The notes beneath the pieces are model-generated. The model made no database searches, was not told the DNA's origin, and worked only from the letters and a program-made list of their open reading frames with translations. From positions 186,001 to 250,000 of the forward strand of contig NZ_LIVX01000007.1 of assembly GCF_001905665.1 (NCBI RefSeq): DNA of 64,000 nucleotides, written 5' to 3'. Both the position numbers and the translations under genes were made by a program. The stretch is from Streptomyces sp. CB02261 (GTDB lineage: Bacteria > Actinomycetota > Actinomycetes > Streptomycetales > Streptomycetaceae). Shown piece by piece: positions 8,853-18,090 of this stretch; the stretch's first letter is position 1, and each line of letters starts with the position of its first letter.

Positions 8853-9530
8853 ATGGACCGCGTCGCCCTCTTCGACGTCGACGGCACCCTCGTCGACTCC
8901 AACGCCCTGCATGTCGTCGCCTGGTGGGAGGCCCTGCGCCAAGGCGGACACCACGTCCCCTCGCACGCCGTCCACCGTGCGATCGGCCTGCCGGGAGAGG
9001 ACCTCCTGGAGCACCTGCTCGGCCCCGACAGGGACCGGTCGCGGGACGGGAGCCTCAGCGGCGCCCACGACGCCCTCTACGGGACGTACTTCGAGCGGCT
9101 CGTCGCCTTCGACGGGGCCGCGGACCTGCTGCGGACCCTCGCGGGGAGCGGCTGGAAGGTCGTGCTCGTGACCTCGGCCAAGGACCGGGAACTCGACGCG
9201 CTGCGCGGTGCCCTGGACGCGGACGACGCGATCACGGCCACGGCCACGGCCGACGACGTCGACGAGGGCAAACCCGCCCCCGACCCGATCGAGCACGCGC
9301 TCTCCCTCGTGGGAGGGAGCGTGGACCGGGCCGTGTTCGTCGGCGACAGCGTGTGGGACATGAAGGCCGCCCGCCGGGCGGGTGTGGTGTGCGTCGGACT
9401 GCTCTGCGGCGGCCTGCCGCGGGAGGACCTGACGGAGGCCGGCGCCGCCGCCGTGTACGACGACGCGGCCGACCTCCTCGCGCACCTCGGCACCAGTCCT
9501 CTCGCGACCGGGCAGGCCGGGTCCCGGTAG
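8853..9530 (+). CDS. HAD-superfamily phosphatase
   Basis: 225-residue haloacid dehalogenase-like hydrolase. The nucleophile motif DVDGTLVDSN is near the N-terminus, motif II LVTSAKD near residue 110, a Lys in DEGKPAPDPIEHAL near 145, and the acidic motif VFVGDSVWDMKAAR near 160. An alpha-helical cap lies between motifs I and II, as in beta-phosphoglucomutase and phosphoglycolate phosphatase relatives. The substrate is probably a small phosphorylated metabolite. It lies 39 bases after the SRPBCC gene on the same strand. Confidence 0.9.
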   Translation: MDRVALFDVDGTLVDSNALHVVAWWEALRQGGHHVPSHAVHRAIGLPGEDLLEHLLGPDRDRSRDGSLSGAHDALYGTYFERLVAFDGAADLLRTLAGSGWKVVLVTSAKDRELDALRGALDADDAITATATADDVDEGKPAPDPIEHALSLVGGSVDRAVFVGDSVWDMKAARRAGVVCVGLLCGGLPREDLTEAGAAAVYDDAADLLAHLGTSPLATGQAGSR

Positions 9531-9569
9531 ACGCAGGCCCGCCCCGGTCCGGCCCCGAGAGGAGCGCTG

Positions 9570-10973
9570 ATGCCCGCAGACCGGAACTCGTACTGGATGG
9601 AGTCGGCCCCGCCCGGCGCCCTCCGTCCACCGCTCGACCGCGACCTCCACACCGACGTGGCCGTGGTCGGCGCCGGGATCGCCGGACTGAGCACCGCCCG
9701 CGCCCTGGCACGTGCCGGACGCGACGTGGTGGTCCTCGAAGCCGGCCGGATCGCGGCCGGGGTGACCGGCCACACCACCGGCAAGCTGACGTCCCTGCAC
9801 GGGATGATCTACGAACGCCTGCGCCGGCGCCACGACGCCGAGGCCGCGGCCCTGTACGCCGACGCCCAGGAGGGCGCCCTGCGCGAGGTCGTGCGGCTCT
9901 GCGAGGAGCTGGGCGTCGACGCGGAGATCGAGCGCCGACCCGCGTACACCTACACCCTCGACCAGGACCGTGCCGGGGACGTCGGGGCGGAAGCGGCAGC
10001 AGCCGCGGCGGCGGGTCTGAAGGCCACGACGGTGACCGACACGGGACTTCCGTATCCCGTCGCGGCCGCCGTCCGGGTGGACGGCCAACTCCAGTTCCAC
10101 CCGCGCCGGTTCCTGCTCGGCCTCGCGGACGACCTCGCCGCGCACGGCGGCCGGATCCACGAGGGCACCCGCGCCACCGGCCTGCACGAGGGAGCCGACT
10201 GCCGGCTCACCGTCGAGGGCGGTATCACGGTCCACGCGCGCGATGTCGTCCTCGCCACCCACTTCCCCCTCCGCTGTCACACCACCCTCCTCATGCGGCT
10301 CTCGCTGCGACGCGAACTCGTCGTCGCGGCCGCCGTCGAGGAGCGTCACGCCCCGCACGGCATGTATCTGACGCCCGAGCAGGACACCCGGTCGGTGCGC
10401 ACCGCGCCCCTGCCCGACGGCAGACGGCTGCTGATCGTCGCGGGCGAGGGCTTCGAACCGGGCAGCGGAGGGGTACGCGCGCGATACGAGCGTCTGGAGG
10501 CCTGGGCGCGCGAGCAGCTGCCGGGCTTCGCCGAGGCGCCCAGGATCCACCGGTGGGCGGCCCAGGACGTCCACACCGTCGACGGGCTGCCCTGCATCGG
10601 CCACGAGCACCCCGACACCGAACACGTCTACATCGCCACCGGCTTCGGCGGCTGGGGGCTCAGCAACGGGGTCGCCGCGGGCCGGCTGCTCACCGCGCAC
10701 CTGACGGGCGCGCCCCGCCCGGCCTGGACCGAACTCGTCGACCCGCGCCGCCGCCTGCCCGCCCGTGAGCTTCCCGGGGTCGCGCGGCACCAGGCCACCG
10801 TGGCGCGCCACTTCGTGGAGGGCCGGCGGGCCGGTCGGCGCTGTACGCACATGGGATGCGAGCTGGGATTCGACGAGGCCGAACAGACCTGGGAGTGCCC
10901 CTGCCACGGTTCCCGCTTCGCACAGGACGGGCGGGTGCTCCAGGGCCCGGCGACCCGCCCCCTCGACACATGA
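9570..10973 (+). CDS. FAD-dependent oxidoreductase with C-terminal Rieske domain
   Basis: 467 residues. The N-terminus has a FAD-binding Rossmann motif (VAVVGAGIAGLSTARALA) and a DAO-type (glycine/D-amino-acid oxidase) fold. The C-terminus has a Rieske [2Fe-2S] motif: CTHMGCEL about 15 residues before CPCHGSRF, with two Cys and two His. Such DAO-Rieske fusions are known in bacteria, but their substrates are mostly undefined. It has a GAGAGGAG ribosome site and follows the HAD gene by 39 bases, so it is likely in the same transcript. Confidence 0.92.
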   Translation: MPADRNSYWMESAPPGALRPPLDRDLHTDVAVVGAGIAGLSTARALARAGRDVVVLEAGRIAAGVTGHTTGKLTSLHGMIYERLRRRHDAEAAALYADAQEGALREVVRLCEELGVDAEIERRPAYTYTLDQDRAGDVGAEAAAAAAAGLKATTVTDTGLPYPVAAAVRVDGQLQFHPRRFLLGLADDLAAHGGRIHEGTRATGLHEGADCRLTVEGGITVHARDVVLATHFPLRCHTTLLMRLSLRRELVVAAAVEERHAPHGMYLTPEQDTRSVRTAPLPDGRRLLIVAGEGFEPGSGGVRARYERLEAWAREQLPGFAEAPRIHRWAAQDVHTVDGLPCIGHEHPDTEHVYIATGFGGWGLSNGVAAGRLLTAHLTGAPRPAWTELVDPRRRLPARELPGVARHQATVARHFVEGRRAGRRCTHMGCELGFDEAEQTWECPCHGSRFAQDGRVLQGPATRPLDT

Positions 10974-11007
10974 TCGACGCCCGGCGGGACCAGGACGGAG
11001 AGACACC

Positions 11008-11259
11008 ATGAGCACCGGAGAGAGCGAGTACCGGATCGCCCGGCTGAGGGACCGGCTCGCGCGTGAGGAGGTGGCCGAGCTCGGCGTGCGGATCGAGGTG
11101 CGCGGGGCGGTCGTCCTCCTGACGGGAACCGTCCCGACGGCCGACCGCCGTGACGAGATCCTCCGCATCGCCGAGGCGGAGCTGGCCGACATCCCGGTCC
11201 GCGCGGACGTCCAGGTCGTCTGCGCGGATCCGCCCGACCGACCCGAGGAGCTGCTGTGA
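11008..11259 (+). CDS. Small BON-domain protein
   Basis: 83 residues starting at the ATG at 11008. The sequence YRIARLRDRLAREEVAELGV followed by VVLLTGTVPTADRRDEIL has the alpha-beta pattern and the G-x-V turn of a BON (bacterial OsmY and nodulation) domain, which often binds phospholipid or supports envelope stress tolerance. It has no signal peptide, so it is probably cytoplasmic. Its stop overlaps the next gene's GTG as GTGA, so the two are coupled. Confidence 0.75.
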   Translation: MSTGESEYRIARLRDRLAREEVAELGVRIEVRGAVVLLTGTVPTADRRDEILRIAEAELADIPVRADVQVVCADPPDRPEELL

Positions 11260-12218
11260 CATCCCCCGGCGTGACATCCCCCGGCGAGCAGGAGGGCCTC
11301 CCGCGCCGCCCCGACGAGGCTCCGGCCCGCCCCGCCGCCGCACCGTCCCGTCCCCACGAGGCTCCGGCCCGCCCCGGCGACGTGCCGCACGTCCCCTACG
11401 AGCCGGTCCGTCACGTAGCGCCCGCCCCTCACGACGACGGAGCCGTGGTCCGGGTGGCGGCCGTGGGCGACATCCACCTGGGCCCGGACTGCCGGGGCCT
11501 GCTGCGGCCCTCCTTCGAGACCCTGCACCACAGCGCGGACGTCCTCCTCCTCGCCGGCGACCTCACCCGCCACGGCACGGTCGCCGAGGCGGAGGTGGTC
11601 GCGGAGGAGGTGCGCGACCTGGGCGTGCCCGTGGTCGCCGTGCTCGGCAACCACGACTACCACTCCGAGCAGGAGGCGGACGTCGCGCGCGTCCTCACGG
11701 ACGCCGGCGTCACCGTCCTGGAGGGCGAGAGCGTCGTCCTGCCGGTGGCCGGGGGGAAGGTCGGCATCGCCGGCACGAAGGGGTTCTGCGGCGGGTTCGC
11801 GGGCCGCAGCGCCGGAGAGTTCGGCGAGCGCGTGATGAAGGACTTCGTCCGCACCAGCCGCCAGGGCGCCGACGGCCTGCGCCGGGCCCTCATGGAGCTG
11901 GGCGCCGACGGCTGTGGCGCACGGATCGCCCTCACCCACTTCGCCCCCGTCCCCGACACCCTCGCGGGCGAACCCGTCGAGATCTACCCCTTCCTCGGCA
12001 GCTACCTCCTCGCGGAGGCCATCGACGAGACGGGAGCGGACCTCGCGGTGCACGGCCACGCCCACATGGGCACGGAGCACGGCATGACGGCCGCCGGGGT
12101 ACGCGTCCGCAACGTCGCCCAGCCCGTCATCCGCAGGGCCTTCGCCCTCTACCACCTGCCGCTCACGAGGACGGCGCCCATGCCCGCGGCGGGGACGCCG
12201 ACGCGCACACCCGGCTGA
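11256..12218 (+). CDS. Metallophosphoesterase (calcineurin-like)
   Basis: 320 residues. After a Pro/Ala-rich N-terminal stretch of about 60 residues comes a complete calcineurin-like phosphoesterase with the metal motifs AVGDIHLGP, LLAGDLTRHG, VLGNHDYHS, LTHFAPVP and VHGHAHMG. The GTG at 11256 overlaps the BON gene stop; a second GTG lies five codons in. The target could be a nucleotide, a protein or a phospholipid. It belongs to the 8.1-16.8 kb co-directional run. Confidence 0.9.
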   Translation: MTSPGVTSPGEQEGLPRRPDEAPARPAAAPSRPHEAPARPGDVPHVPYEPVRHVAPAPHDDGAVVRVAAVGDIHLGPDCRGLLRPSFETLHHSADVLLLAGDLTRHGTVAEAEVVAEEVRDLGVPVVAVLGNHDYHSEQEADVARVLTDAGVTVLEGESVVLPVAGGKVGIAGTKGFCGGFAGRSAGEFGERVMKDFVRTSRQGADGLRRALMELGADGCGARIALTHFAPVPDTLAGEPVEIYPFLGSYLLAEAIDETGADLAVHGHAHMGTEHGMTAAGVRVRNVAQPVIRRAFALYHLPLTRTAPMPAAGTPTRTPG

Positions 12219-12364
12219 ATCCCGCACACCCGTCAGGGCCCGTCCGGCCGCCGTCGGCCCGTGTTTCCGCCGACGGCCACGGGCAAGACGCGTGGAGAAC
12301 CCGAGCGGCCGCCCACACCCCCGTGGGCGGCCGCCGACCCGCGCGTCCGGCCATGGGAGGAACG

Positions 12365-13840
12365 ATGGACCAGTCACGTGCCCCGGTACTGGAGGCCCTT
12401 CAGGAGTTCCGGCGACGGAACGACGTGGTGTACGGGCCGCCCGGTCACAAACAGGGGCGCGGGACCGACCCGCGGGTCGCGGAGGTCGTCGGTCTCGACG
12501 TGTTCCGCTCGGACGTCCTCCTGCTCAACGGGCTCGACGACCGCAGGGAGTCCCAGGGGGTCCTCGACCAGGCCCAGGAGCTGATGGCCGACGCCGTCGG
12601 CGCCGAGCACACCTTCTTCTCCACCTGCGGCAGCTCCCTGTCCGTCAAGACGGCCATGCTCTCCGTGGCGGGCCCCGGCGAGAAGCTGCTCCTCTCGCGC
12701 AACGCCCACAAGTCCGTCATCTCGGCGGTCATCATCAACGGCGTCGAGCCCGTCTGGGTCCACCCGAAGTTCGACGCGGAGCGCCACCTCGCGCACCCGC
12801 CGGAGCCGGACGACGTACGCCGCCGCCTCAAGGAGCATCCCGACGCCAAGGGGATGCTGCTCATCACCCCCACCGACTGGGGGACCTGCGCCGACATCCA
12901 GGGCGTGGCCCGCGTCTGCCACGACGCCGACGTACCGCTCGTCGTCGACGAGGCATGGGGCGCCCACCTGCCCTTCCACCCCCGCCTGCCGCCCTGGGGC
13001 ATGTACCACGAGGCGGACCTGGTCGTGACGAGCGTCCACAAGATGGGCGGGGCGGTCGAGCAGAGCTCGGTCTTCCACCTGCAGCACGACCGGATCTCAC
13101 CCGAAGTGCTGAAACAGCGCGAGGACCTCCTCGGCACCACCAGCGCGTCCTCCCTCGTCTACGCCACGCTCGACGGCTGGCGCCGCCAGATGGCGGAGCA
13201 CGGCCATGAACTGCTCGACGCCGCACTGCACCGTGCCGGGAGGGTCCGCGCCGCGATCCGGGAGCTGCCCGGCCTGCGGCTCATGGACCGCGAGGTCGTC
13301 CACGCGGGGCTCGCCGCCGACCTCGACCCGCTGAAGCTCGTCATCGACGTGCGGGGACTGGGCGTGACCGGCATGCAGGCCGCCGAATGGCTGCGCACCC
13401 ACCGGCACGTCGACGTCGGCAGCTCCGACACCTGCCGTATCAGCGCCTCCCTGACGCACGCCGACGACGACGCGACGGAAGAGATCCTGCTGGCCGCGCT
13501 GCGGGCCCTCGTCGAGGGCGCCGACTCCATGGAGCGGCAGCCGCCCGTCCACCTGCCCCACCCCCCGGCGCTGGAACTGGAGCAGGCGATGCGGCCGCGC
13601 GACGCGTTCTTCGCCGAGGCGGACCACGTACCGGCGGAGCGCGCCGCCGGCCGGATCGCGGCCGAGCTGATCACCCCCTACCCGCCGGGCGTGCCCGCGA
13701 TCGCACCCGGCGAGGTCATCACCGACGAGGTCGTCGACTACCTGCGCAGCGGCGTCGCCCACGGCATGCTCGTCCCGGACGCGGCCGACGCCTCCCTCCG
13801 CACGTTCCGCGTCGTGGCCTCCCACGGATCGACCGGGTGA
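12365..13840 (+). CDS. PLP-dependent Orn/Lys/Arg decarboxylase family protein
   Basis: 491 residues, fold type I PLP enzyme. The start YGPPGHKQGRG is the substrate-entry motif of the Orn/Lys/Arg decarboxylase group, FFSTCGSSLSVKTAML binds phosphate, DEAWGAHLPFHP holds the Asp that contacts the PLP ring, and TSVHKMGG carries the Schiff-base Lys. A C-terminal domain with PYPPGVPAIAPGE is typical. Short forms like this act on Arg, Lys or Orn to make polyamines or cadaverine, often under acid or nutrient stress; which one is not clear. GGAGGAACG precedes the ATG at 12365. Confidence 0.9.
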   Translation: MDQSRAPVLEALQEFRRRNDVVYGPPGHKQGRGTDPRVAEVVGLDVFRSDVLLLNGLDDRRESQGVLDQAQELMADAVGAEHTFFSTCGSSLSVKTAMLSVAGPGEKLLLSRNAHKSVISAVIINGVEPVWVHPKFDAERHLAHPPEPDDVRRRLKEHPDAKGMLLITPTDWGTCADIQGVARVCHDADVPLVVDEAWGAHLPFHPRLPPWGMYHEADLVVTSVHKMGGAVEQSSVFHLQHDRISPEVLKQREDLLGTTSASSLVYATLDGWRRQMAEHGHELLDAALHRAGRVRAAIRELPGLRLMDREVVHAGLAADLDPLKLVIDVRGLGVTGMQAAEWLRTHRHVDVGSSDTCRISASLTHADDDATEEILLAALRALVEGADSMERQPPVHLPHPPALELEQAMRPRDAFFAEADHVPAERAAGRIAAELITPYPPGVPAIAPGEVITDEVVDYLRSGVAHGMLVPDAADASLRTFRVVASHGSTG

Positions 13841-13896
13841 GCGCGCCGGGCACCACCCCGCGGGGCCGTCGTCTCCGGCCGTGGCATGCTCGTCCC

Positions 13897-15444
13897 ATGA
13901 AGGCCGAAGGAGCGCGATCACCCGCCCCCACGGCGACCGTCGTCCAGGAACTGCTGGACGGGCTTCCCGGCTCGGTGACCTTCCTGGTGCCGCTCTACGG
14001 GGCGGACGGCGAGGTGGAGGACTTCCGGGTGGAGGCGGCCTCGCCCGACGCCCTGGACATCGGGGGCCGGCGGGGCGGGGAACTGGTGGGGCTCAGCATC
14101 GCGGAGACGTACCCGAGCGTGCGGGGCACGCCCCTGTGGCACGGATACCTCGGGGTCCTGGCGGGCGGCGCCCGCTACGAGGGCGAGCCGTTCGAGTACG
14201 AGGAGGTGCTCGCCGGCTTCCCCCGCCGCTCCCGCTTCACCGTCCGCGCGGCCGCCTGCCAGGGAGGGCTGATCGTCTCCTGGGTCCGCCTCGACAGCGG
14301 GGAGCGCGAGCAGCGCCGCCTGGAGGTGATGCAGCGCCTGGGAAGCATGGGCTGGGCGAACTGGGACCTCGTCCGCTCCACCCTCACCTGGTCGCGACAG
14401 GTCTACGACATCTTCGACCGGGACCCGTCCCTCGGCCCGATCACGCTGGAGGAACTGCCCGGGCACGTCGTGGCCGACGACCTGCCCGCCCTGGGCGAGA
14501 ACATCCGGAGCCTCGTCGGCGACGGCCGCTCCATGGACCACACCTTCCGCGTCACCACGGACGGCGGGGAGGTCCGGCACGTCCGGATGGTCGCGGAGGC
14601 CGAGGCCGACGTCCGCGGCGTGCCCGTCGAGATCCACGGCTTCTTCCAGGACCTCACCGACCTGACCCGTGCCGAGGAGCGCCTTCTCGGGCACGAGCGG
14701 TCGGCCATGGCCCAGCAGGGGCGGCTGGCGGCCGAGCGCACCCTCGCCGCCCGGCTCCAGCACGCGCTGCTGCCCCTTCCCCAGCAGTCGCTGCGCCTGG
14801 CAGGCCTCACCGTCGACGTCGCCTACCAGCCCCACCAGGAGGGCCTCAACGTCGGAGGCGACTGGTACAGCGCCATCGAGCTCCCCGACGGCAGCGCCCT
14901 GCTCGTCGTCGGCGACGTCGCCGGGCACGGGCTCGACGCCGTGGCCACCATGGCCCAGCTGCGGTTCACCGCCAAGGGCATGGCGATCACGGGCACTCCG
15001 CTCCCCACGATCCTCGCCCGGCTCAACACGCTCCTGTGGCACAGCGCGGAACGCGCCTTCAACACCGCCACGGTGATCATGGCGCGCTACGAGCCCGACG
15101 CGGAACTGCTCACCTGGGTACAGGCCGGGCACCTGCCGCCGCTGCTCCTGCGCGACGGCGAGGCGCGCTATCTGACGTCGCCCCACGGCGTCCTCCTGGG
15201 TGCCACGACCGCGACGCGGTACGACTCCGCCACCTTCCGCCTGCTGCCCGGTGACCACCTGCTGTTCTTCACGGACGGCCTGGTGGAGGCACCCGGGCAG
15301 CTCATCGACGACGGGCTCGCCCGCCTGGCCCGCACGGCGGCCGAACACAGCGGCGGCGGCCGCCTCCTGGACGACGTGCTCGACTCCCTCGTCGACCCGG
15401 ACACCCGCCGCGACGACATCTGCGTCATGCACATCAGCGTCTGA
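13897..15444 (+). CDS. PAS-domain SpoIIE-type PP2C phosphatase
   Basis: 515 residues with two PAS-like regions (about 20-130 and 145-260; a PAC-type end at EIHGFFQDLTDLT) and a C-terminal PP2C domain. Motifs are GGDWYSAIELP, GDVAGHGLDA, FTDGLVEAPGQ and RRDDICVMHI. The second Asp of the usual GGDWYD is Ser here, but the GD, GH and DD motifs are kept, so activity is plausible. It should dephosphorylate an anti-sigma antagonist in response to a signal sensed by the PAS domains. The ATG at 13897 has no ribosome site; GCATGCT just upstream could be a -10 box for a leaderless message. Confidence 0.88.
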   Translation: MKAEGARSPAPTATVVQELLDGLPGSVTFLVPLYGADGEVEDFRVEAASPDALDIGGRRGGELVGLSIAETYPSVRGTPLWHGYLGVLAGGARYEGEPFEYEEVLAGFPRRSRFTVRAAACQGGLIVSWVRLDSGEREQRRLEVMQRLGSMGWANWDLVRSTLTWSRQVYDIFDRDPSLGPITLEELPGHVVADDLPALGENIRSLVGDGRSMDHTFRVTTDGGEVRHVRMVAEAEADVRGVPVEIHGFFQDLTDLTRAEERLLGHERSAMAQQGRLAAERTLAARLQHALLPLPQQSLRLAGLTVDVAYQPHQEGLNVGGDWYSAIELPDGSALLVVGDVAGHGLDAVATMAQLRFTAKGMAITGTPLPTILARLNTLLWHSAERAFNTATVIMARYEPDAELLTWVQAGHLPPLLLRDGEARYLTSPHGVLLGATTATRYDSATFRLLPGDHLLFFTDGLVEAPGQLIDDGLARLARTAAEHSGGGRLLDDVLDSLVDPDTRRDDICVMHISV

Positions 15445-15503
15445 CCGCGACCGGGCGCACCCCGCGCCCGGTGCCGACCCGACCACCCCGCGAGAGGACC
15501 CGT

Positions 15504-16769
15504 ATGGACAGGCCCGGCCTTCAGGTCCTCTACGCGAATCTCGTCTCCGACCTGGCGGTGGACCTCGAACAGCGCGAGGTGCTCGGTGCCTGGGCGGAAC
15601 AGGCAACCCGTGAGGTGTGGCTGCTCCGCTCCGGAGACGTCCTGGTCACGCCGGTGCCGGTCGGCGAGGCGTTCCTGGCGTACGCCTGCGCCCTGACCGG
15701 CGTCCCGCGCGCGTCGGTGACGGTGATCACCCTGCCCGACGGCTTCGTGTCCGCCGGGGACCGGGGCGCGTATCGGGCGGCCGTCGAGGCGGTGCGCGAG
15801 GCCGCGGCGGGTCGCCCCGTCGCCGCCGTCCTCCCCACGGCCCTGGACGACGCGGCGGTCGGTCTCGCCCGCGGCCTCGGAGCGACCGTGGCGCCGTACG
15901 CCTCCGCCGCGGCGGCCGAGGCCGCGCTCGACGTGACCCACCTCCTCAACACGAAGGCCGGCTTCCGGAGTACGGCACAGGCCCTCGGTATGCGGCTGCC
16001 GGACGGCCGCGTCTGCCGCCGCGCCGAGGTGGCGGGCGTCGTCGGGGAGTTGCTGGCCTCGCACGAACGGGTCGTCGTCAAGCCCGACCGGTCCGCCGGG
16101 GGCCACGGTCTGCTCTTCCTCTCGTCGGCGGGCGGCCCGTGGGACGCGGGCACCCTCGCCCCGGTGGGCGGGACGGAGGGACTGTGGGTGGTCGAGGAGG
16201 AGATCGACGTGGCCCGCTCGGTGAGCGTCCAGCTGGAGACGGGCGGCGAGGGACCGAAGCCGCTCTTCAGCGGTGAGATGCGGACCGTCGGGGGCTCCTT
16301 CACGGGATATCTGTCCCCCCTGCCCGCCGCCGTGGCGCGGTTCGCGCCCGAGCTTGAGGCCTGGGGACGCGCGCTGGGCGGCTTCCTGACGGAGCGCGGC
16401 TACGCGGGGCCGTTCGGCGTCGACGCGATGGTGTCGGCCGACGGCGTGCTGTACGCGGGCGAGAGCAACGTGCGGCGCACCGCCACGACCACCCCGCAGG
16501 CCATGGTGGCCCGCCTCGCCGGTCCCGGTGACCCGACCTGGGCGACGGGCCGGCTGCGGGCGTCCGCGCCGTACTCCTTCGAGGAGGCCGTGGACCGGCT
16601 GCACGCCCTCCGGATCGCCTTCGACCCCGCGCGCGGCGAGGGGATCGTGCTCTACTCCGGAGCGCCGGCGGACGGCGTGACCTGGCGCTACGCGGTGATC
16701 GCGGACGACCGCGACAGCCTGCAGCGGTACGAGGCACTGCTGCGGTCCACCTGGACCACGGCCTCCTGA
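15504..16769 (+). CDS. ATP-grasp ligase related to peptide ligase PGM1
   Basis: 421 residues. An N-terminal Rossmann-like part is followed by an ATP-grasp fold (HERVVVKPDRSAGGHGLLFL for the ATP-binding Lys and Gly loop, EEEIDVARSVSVQ, then FGVDAMVSADGVLYAGESNV with the Mg ligands). It matches proteins related to PGM1, the ATP-grasp ligase of pheganomycin biosynthesis, but no precursor peptide or biosynthetic cluster is visible nearby. The ATG at 15504 is preceded by GAGAGGA. The real substrates are unknown. Confidence 0.8.
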   Translation: MDRPGLQVLYANLVSDLAVDLEQREVLGAWAEQATREVWLLRSGDVLVTPVPVGEAFLAYACALTGVPRASVTVITLPDGFVSAGDRGAYRAAVEAVREAAAGRPVAAVLPTALDDAAVGLARGLGATVAPYASAAAAEAALDVTHLLNTKAGFRSTAQALGMRLPDGRVCRRAEVAGVVGELLASHERVVVKPDRSAGGHGLLFLSSAGGPWDAGTLAPVGGTEGLWVVEEEIDVARSVSVQLETGGEGPKPLFSGEMRTVGGSFTGYLSPLPAAVARFAPELEAWGRALGGFLTERGYAGPFGVDAMVSADGVLYAGESNVRRTATTTPQAMVARLAGPGDPTWATGRLRASAPYSFEEAVDRLHALRIAFDPARGEGIVLYSGAPADGVTWRYAVIADDRDSLQRYEALLRSTWTTAS

Positions 16770-16925
16770 GAGCCCGTCACCGCGGTGCCCGGCGGCCGTC
16801 GAATCGCTTCCTGAGCCATCGTCGAGCCTTCGGAGAGCCATCGGATGCTCCGACCCGGGCGTGGAGTGGCGCGCGGCGGGCAGGCGGGTCGAAGGACACG
16901 TGGTCCGGAGACCGGGGAGGCGACG

Positions 16926-17189
16926 GTGGAGATATCGGGCGTGATCAGCGCGCTGCTCATCGGAACGGTCGTGGGTGCGCTGGGGAGGCTCGTCGTCCCG
17001 GGGCACCAGCACATCGGGGTGTTGTGGACCCTCGTCGTCGGCATCGCCGCCGCGTTGGCGGGCACCGCGCTCGCCCGCGTGGTGGGGCTCTCCGACACCT
17101 CCGGGGTGGACTGGACCGAGTGGCTGGCGCAGCTGCTGCTCGCGGCCCTCGGCGTCGCCGCCCTGTCGCAGGTGAAGGGTCTGCGCTGA
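16926..17189 (+). CDS. GlsB/YeaQ/YmgE-type small membrane protein
   Basis: 87 residues with three hydrophobic segments and Gly-rich helices (ALLIGTVVGALGRLVVPG, LVVGIAAALAGTALARVV, LLLAALGVAALSQV). This is the transglycosylase-associated GlsB/YeaQ/YmgE family, small inner-membrane proteins linked to stress response. The GTG at 16926 has GGGGAGG in front of it. It lies directly upstream of the gas-vesicle cluster but 75 bases separate it from gvpO. Confidence 0.82.
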   Translation: MEISGVISALLIGTVVGALGRLVVPGHQHIGVLWTLVVGIAAALAGTALARVVGLSDTSGVDWTEWLAQLLLAALGVAALSQVKGLR

Positions 17190-17264
17190 CCCCGGACCAC
17201 AAGTGCCGTGCGTTTCAGCCGGTTTGGGAACGGAACGCCCGGACACACGAGAGAGGAGAAAGTC

Positions 17265-17585
17265 ATGGCCCATTCATCGGACAGCGGGACGGACAGCAAG
17301 GCCGCGCAGAAGGAGACGGATCGGCCGGCACCGGTGGCCGAGGTGATCCGCACGGCGATGGAGCAGCTCGCGCTGCTCCTGAACCAGCAGGCGGAGGCCG
17401 TCAGCTCCTGTGGACGCGGCGAGGACGGCGACTGGCACCTGACCGTCGAAGTCCTCGAACTGCAGCGCGTACCGGACACGATGAGCCTGCTCGCCTCGTA
17501 CGAGGTCGAAGCCGACCCGAGCGGGCACCTCATCGGCTACCGGCGCACCCGCCGCTACGAGCGGGGGCGGGCGGACCGCCGCTGA
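17265..17585 (+). CDS. gvpO: Gas vesicle protein GvpO
   Basis: 106 residues. The core (PVAEVIRTAMEQLALLLNQQ, then GDWHLTVEVLELQRVPDTMS and YRRTRRYERG) is characteristic of GvpO, an accessory or regulatory protein first in many actinobacterial gvp clusters. The charged N-terminal 20 residues look disordered. GAGAGGAGAA precedes the ATG. It opens the gvpOAFGJLSK order. Confidence 0.92.
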   Translation: MAHSSDSGTDSKAAQKETDRPAPVAEVIRTAMEQLALLLNQQAEAVSSCGRGEDGDWHLTVEVLELQRVPDTMSLLASYEVEADPSGHLIGYRRTRRYERGRADRR

Positions 17586-17646
17586 CCCACGCGGCTCCGC
17601 CCTTCCCGCACCCGTCCGTCCCCAGACGAGAGGGAGACCGAGAAGA

Positions 17647-18090
17647 ATGACTGTCGTTCCCACCCAGACCGCCGCTCCGGCCACCTCCGGAGGTGGCTCC
17701 AGCGGTCTGTACGACGTGCTCGAACTGGTTCTGGACCGAGGCCTGGTGATCGACGCGTTCGTGCGCGTCTCCCTGGTCGGCATCGAGATCCTGAAGATCG
17801 ACGTCCGTGTCGTCGTCGCGAGTGTCGACACCTATCTGAGGTTCGCCGAGGCGTGCAACCGGCTGGACCTGGAGGCCGGTCCGCGCAAGAGCCCCGGACT
17901 GCCCGACCTGGTCGGCGAGATGACCGAGTCCGGCGCCCGCGGCAAGACCAAGGGCGCCCTGAGCGGCGCCGCCCAGACCATCTCCGACGCCCTGCACCAG
18001 TCGCGTGACGAGGAGCCGGAGGAGAAGAGCACCAGCAGCAGCGGCAGTTCGCGCCGCCGCACCTCGACCCGCCGGGAGGAGAAGGAATGA
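17647..18090 (+). CDS. gvpA: Gas vesicle structural protein GvpA, long C-terminal form
   Basis: 147 residues. Positions about 20-85 are the conserved GvpA core that builds the vesicle ribs (LYDVLELVLDRGLVIDAFVR, VGIEILKIDVRVVVASVDTY). The classical protein is about 70 residues; here a hydrophilic tail of about 60 residues ends in Ser/Arg/Lys-rich sequence (STSSSGSSRRRTSTRREE). The stop overlaps the gvpF ATG. Whether this protein makes true gas-filled ribs or acts in another gvp-derived structure cannot be told from sequence. Confidence 0.9.
   Translation: MTVVPTQTAAPATSGGGSSGLYDVLELVLDRGLVIDAFVRVSLVGIEILKIDVRVVVASVDTYLRFAEACNRLDLEAGPRKSPGLPDLVGEMTESGARGKTKGALSGAAQTISDALHQSRDEEPEEKSTSSSGSSRRRTSTRREEKE

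Noticed and set aside
8151..12377. A 1408-codon open frame on the minus strand
   Set aside because: Antisense to five recognisable genes with good ribosome sites and conserved motifs.
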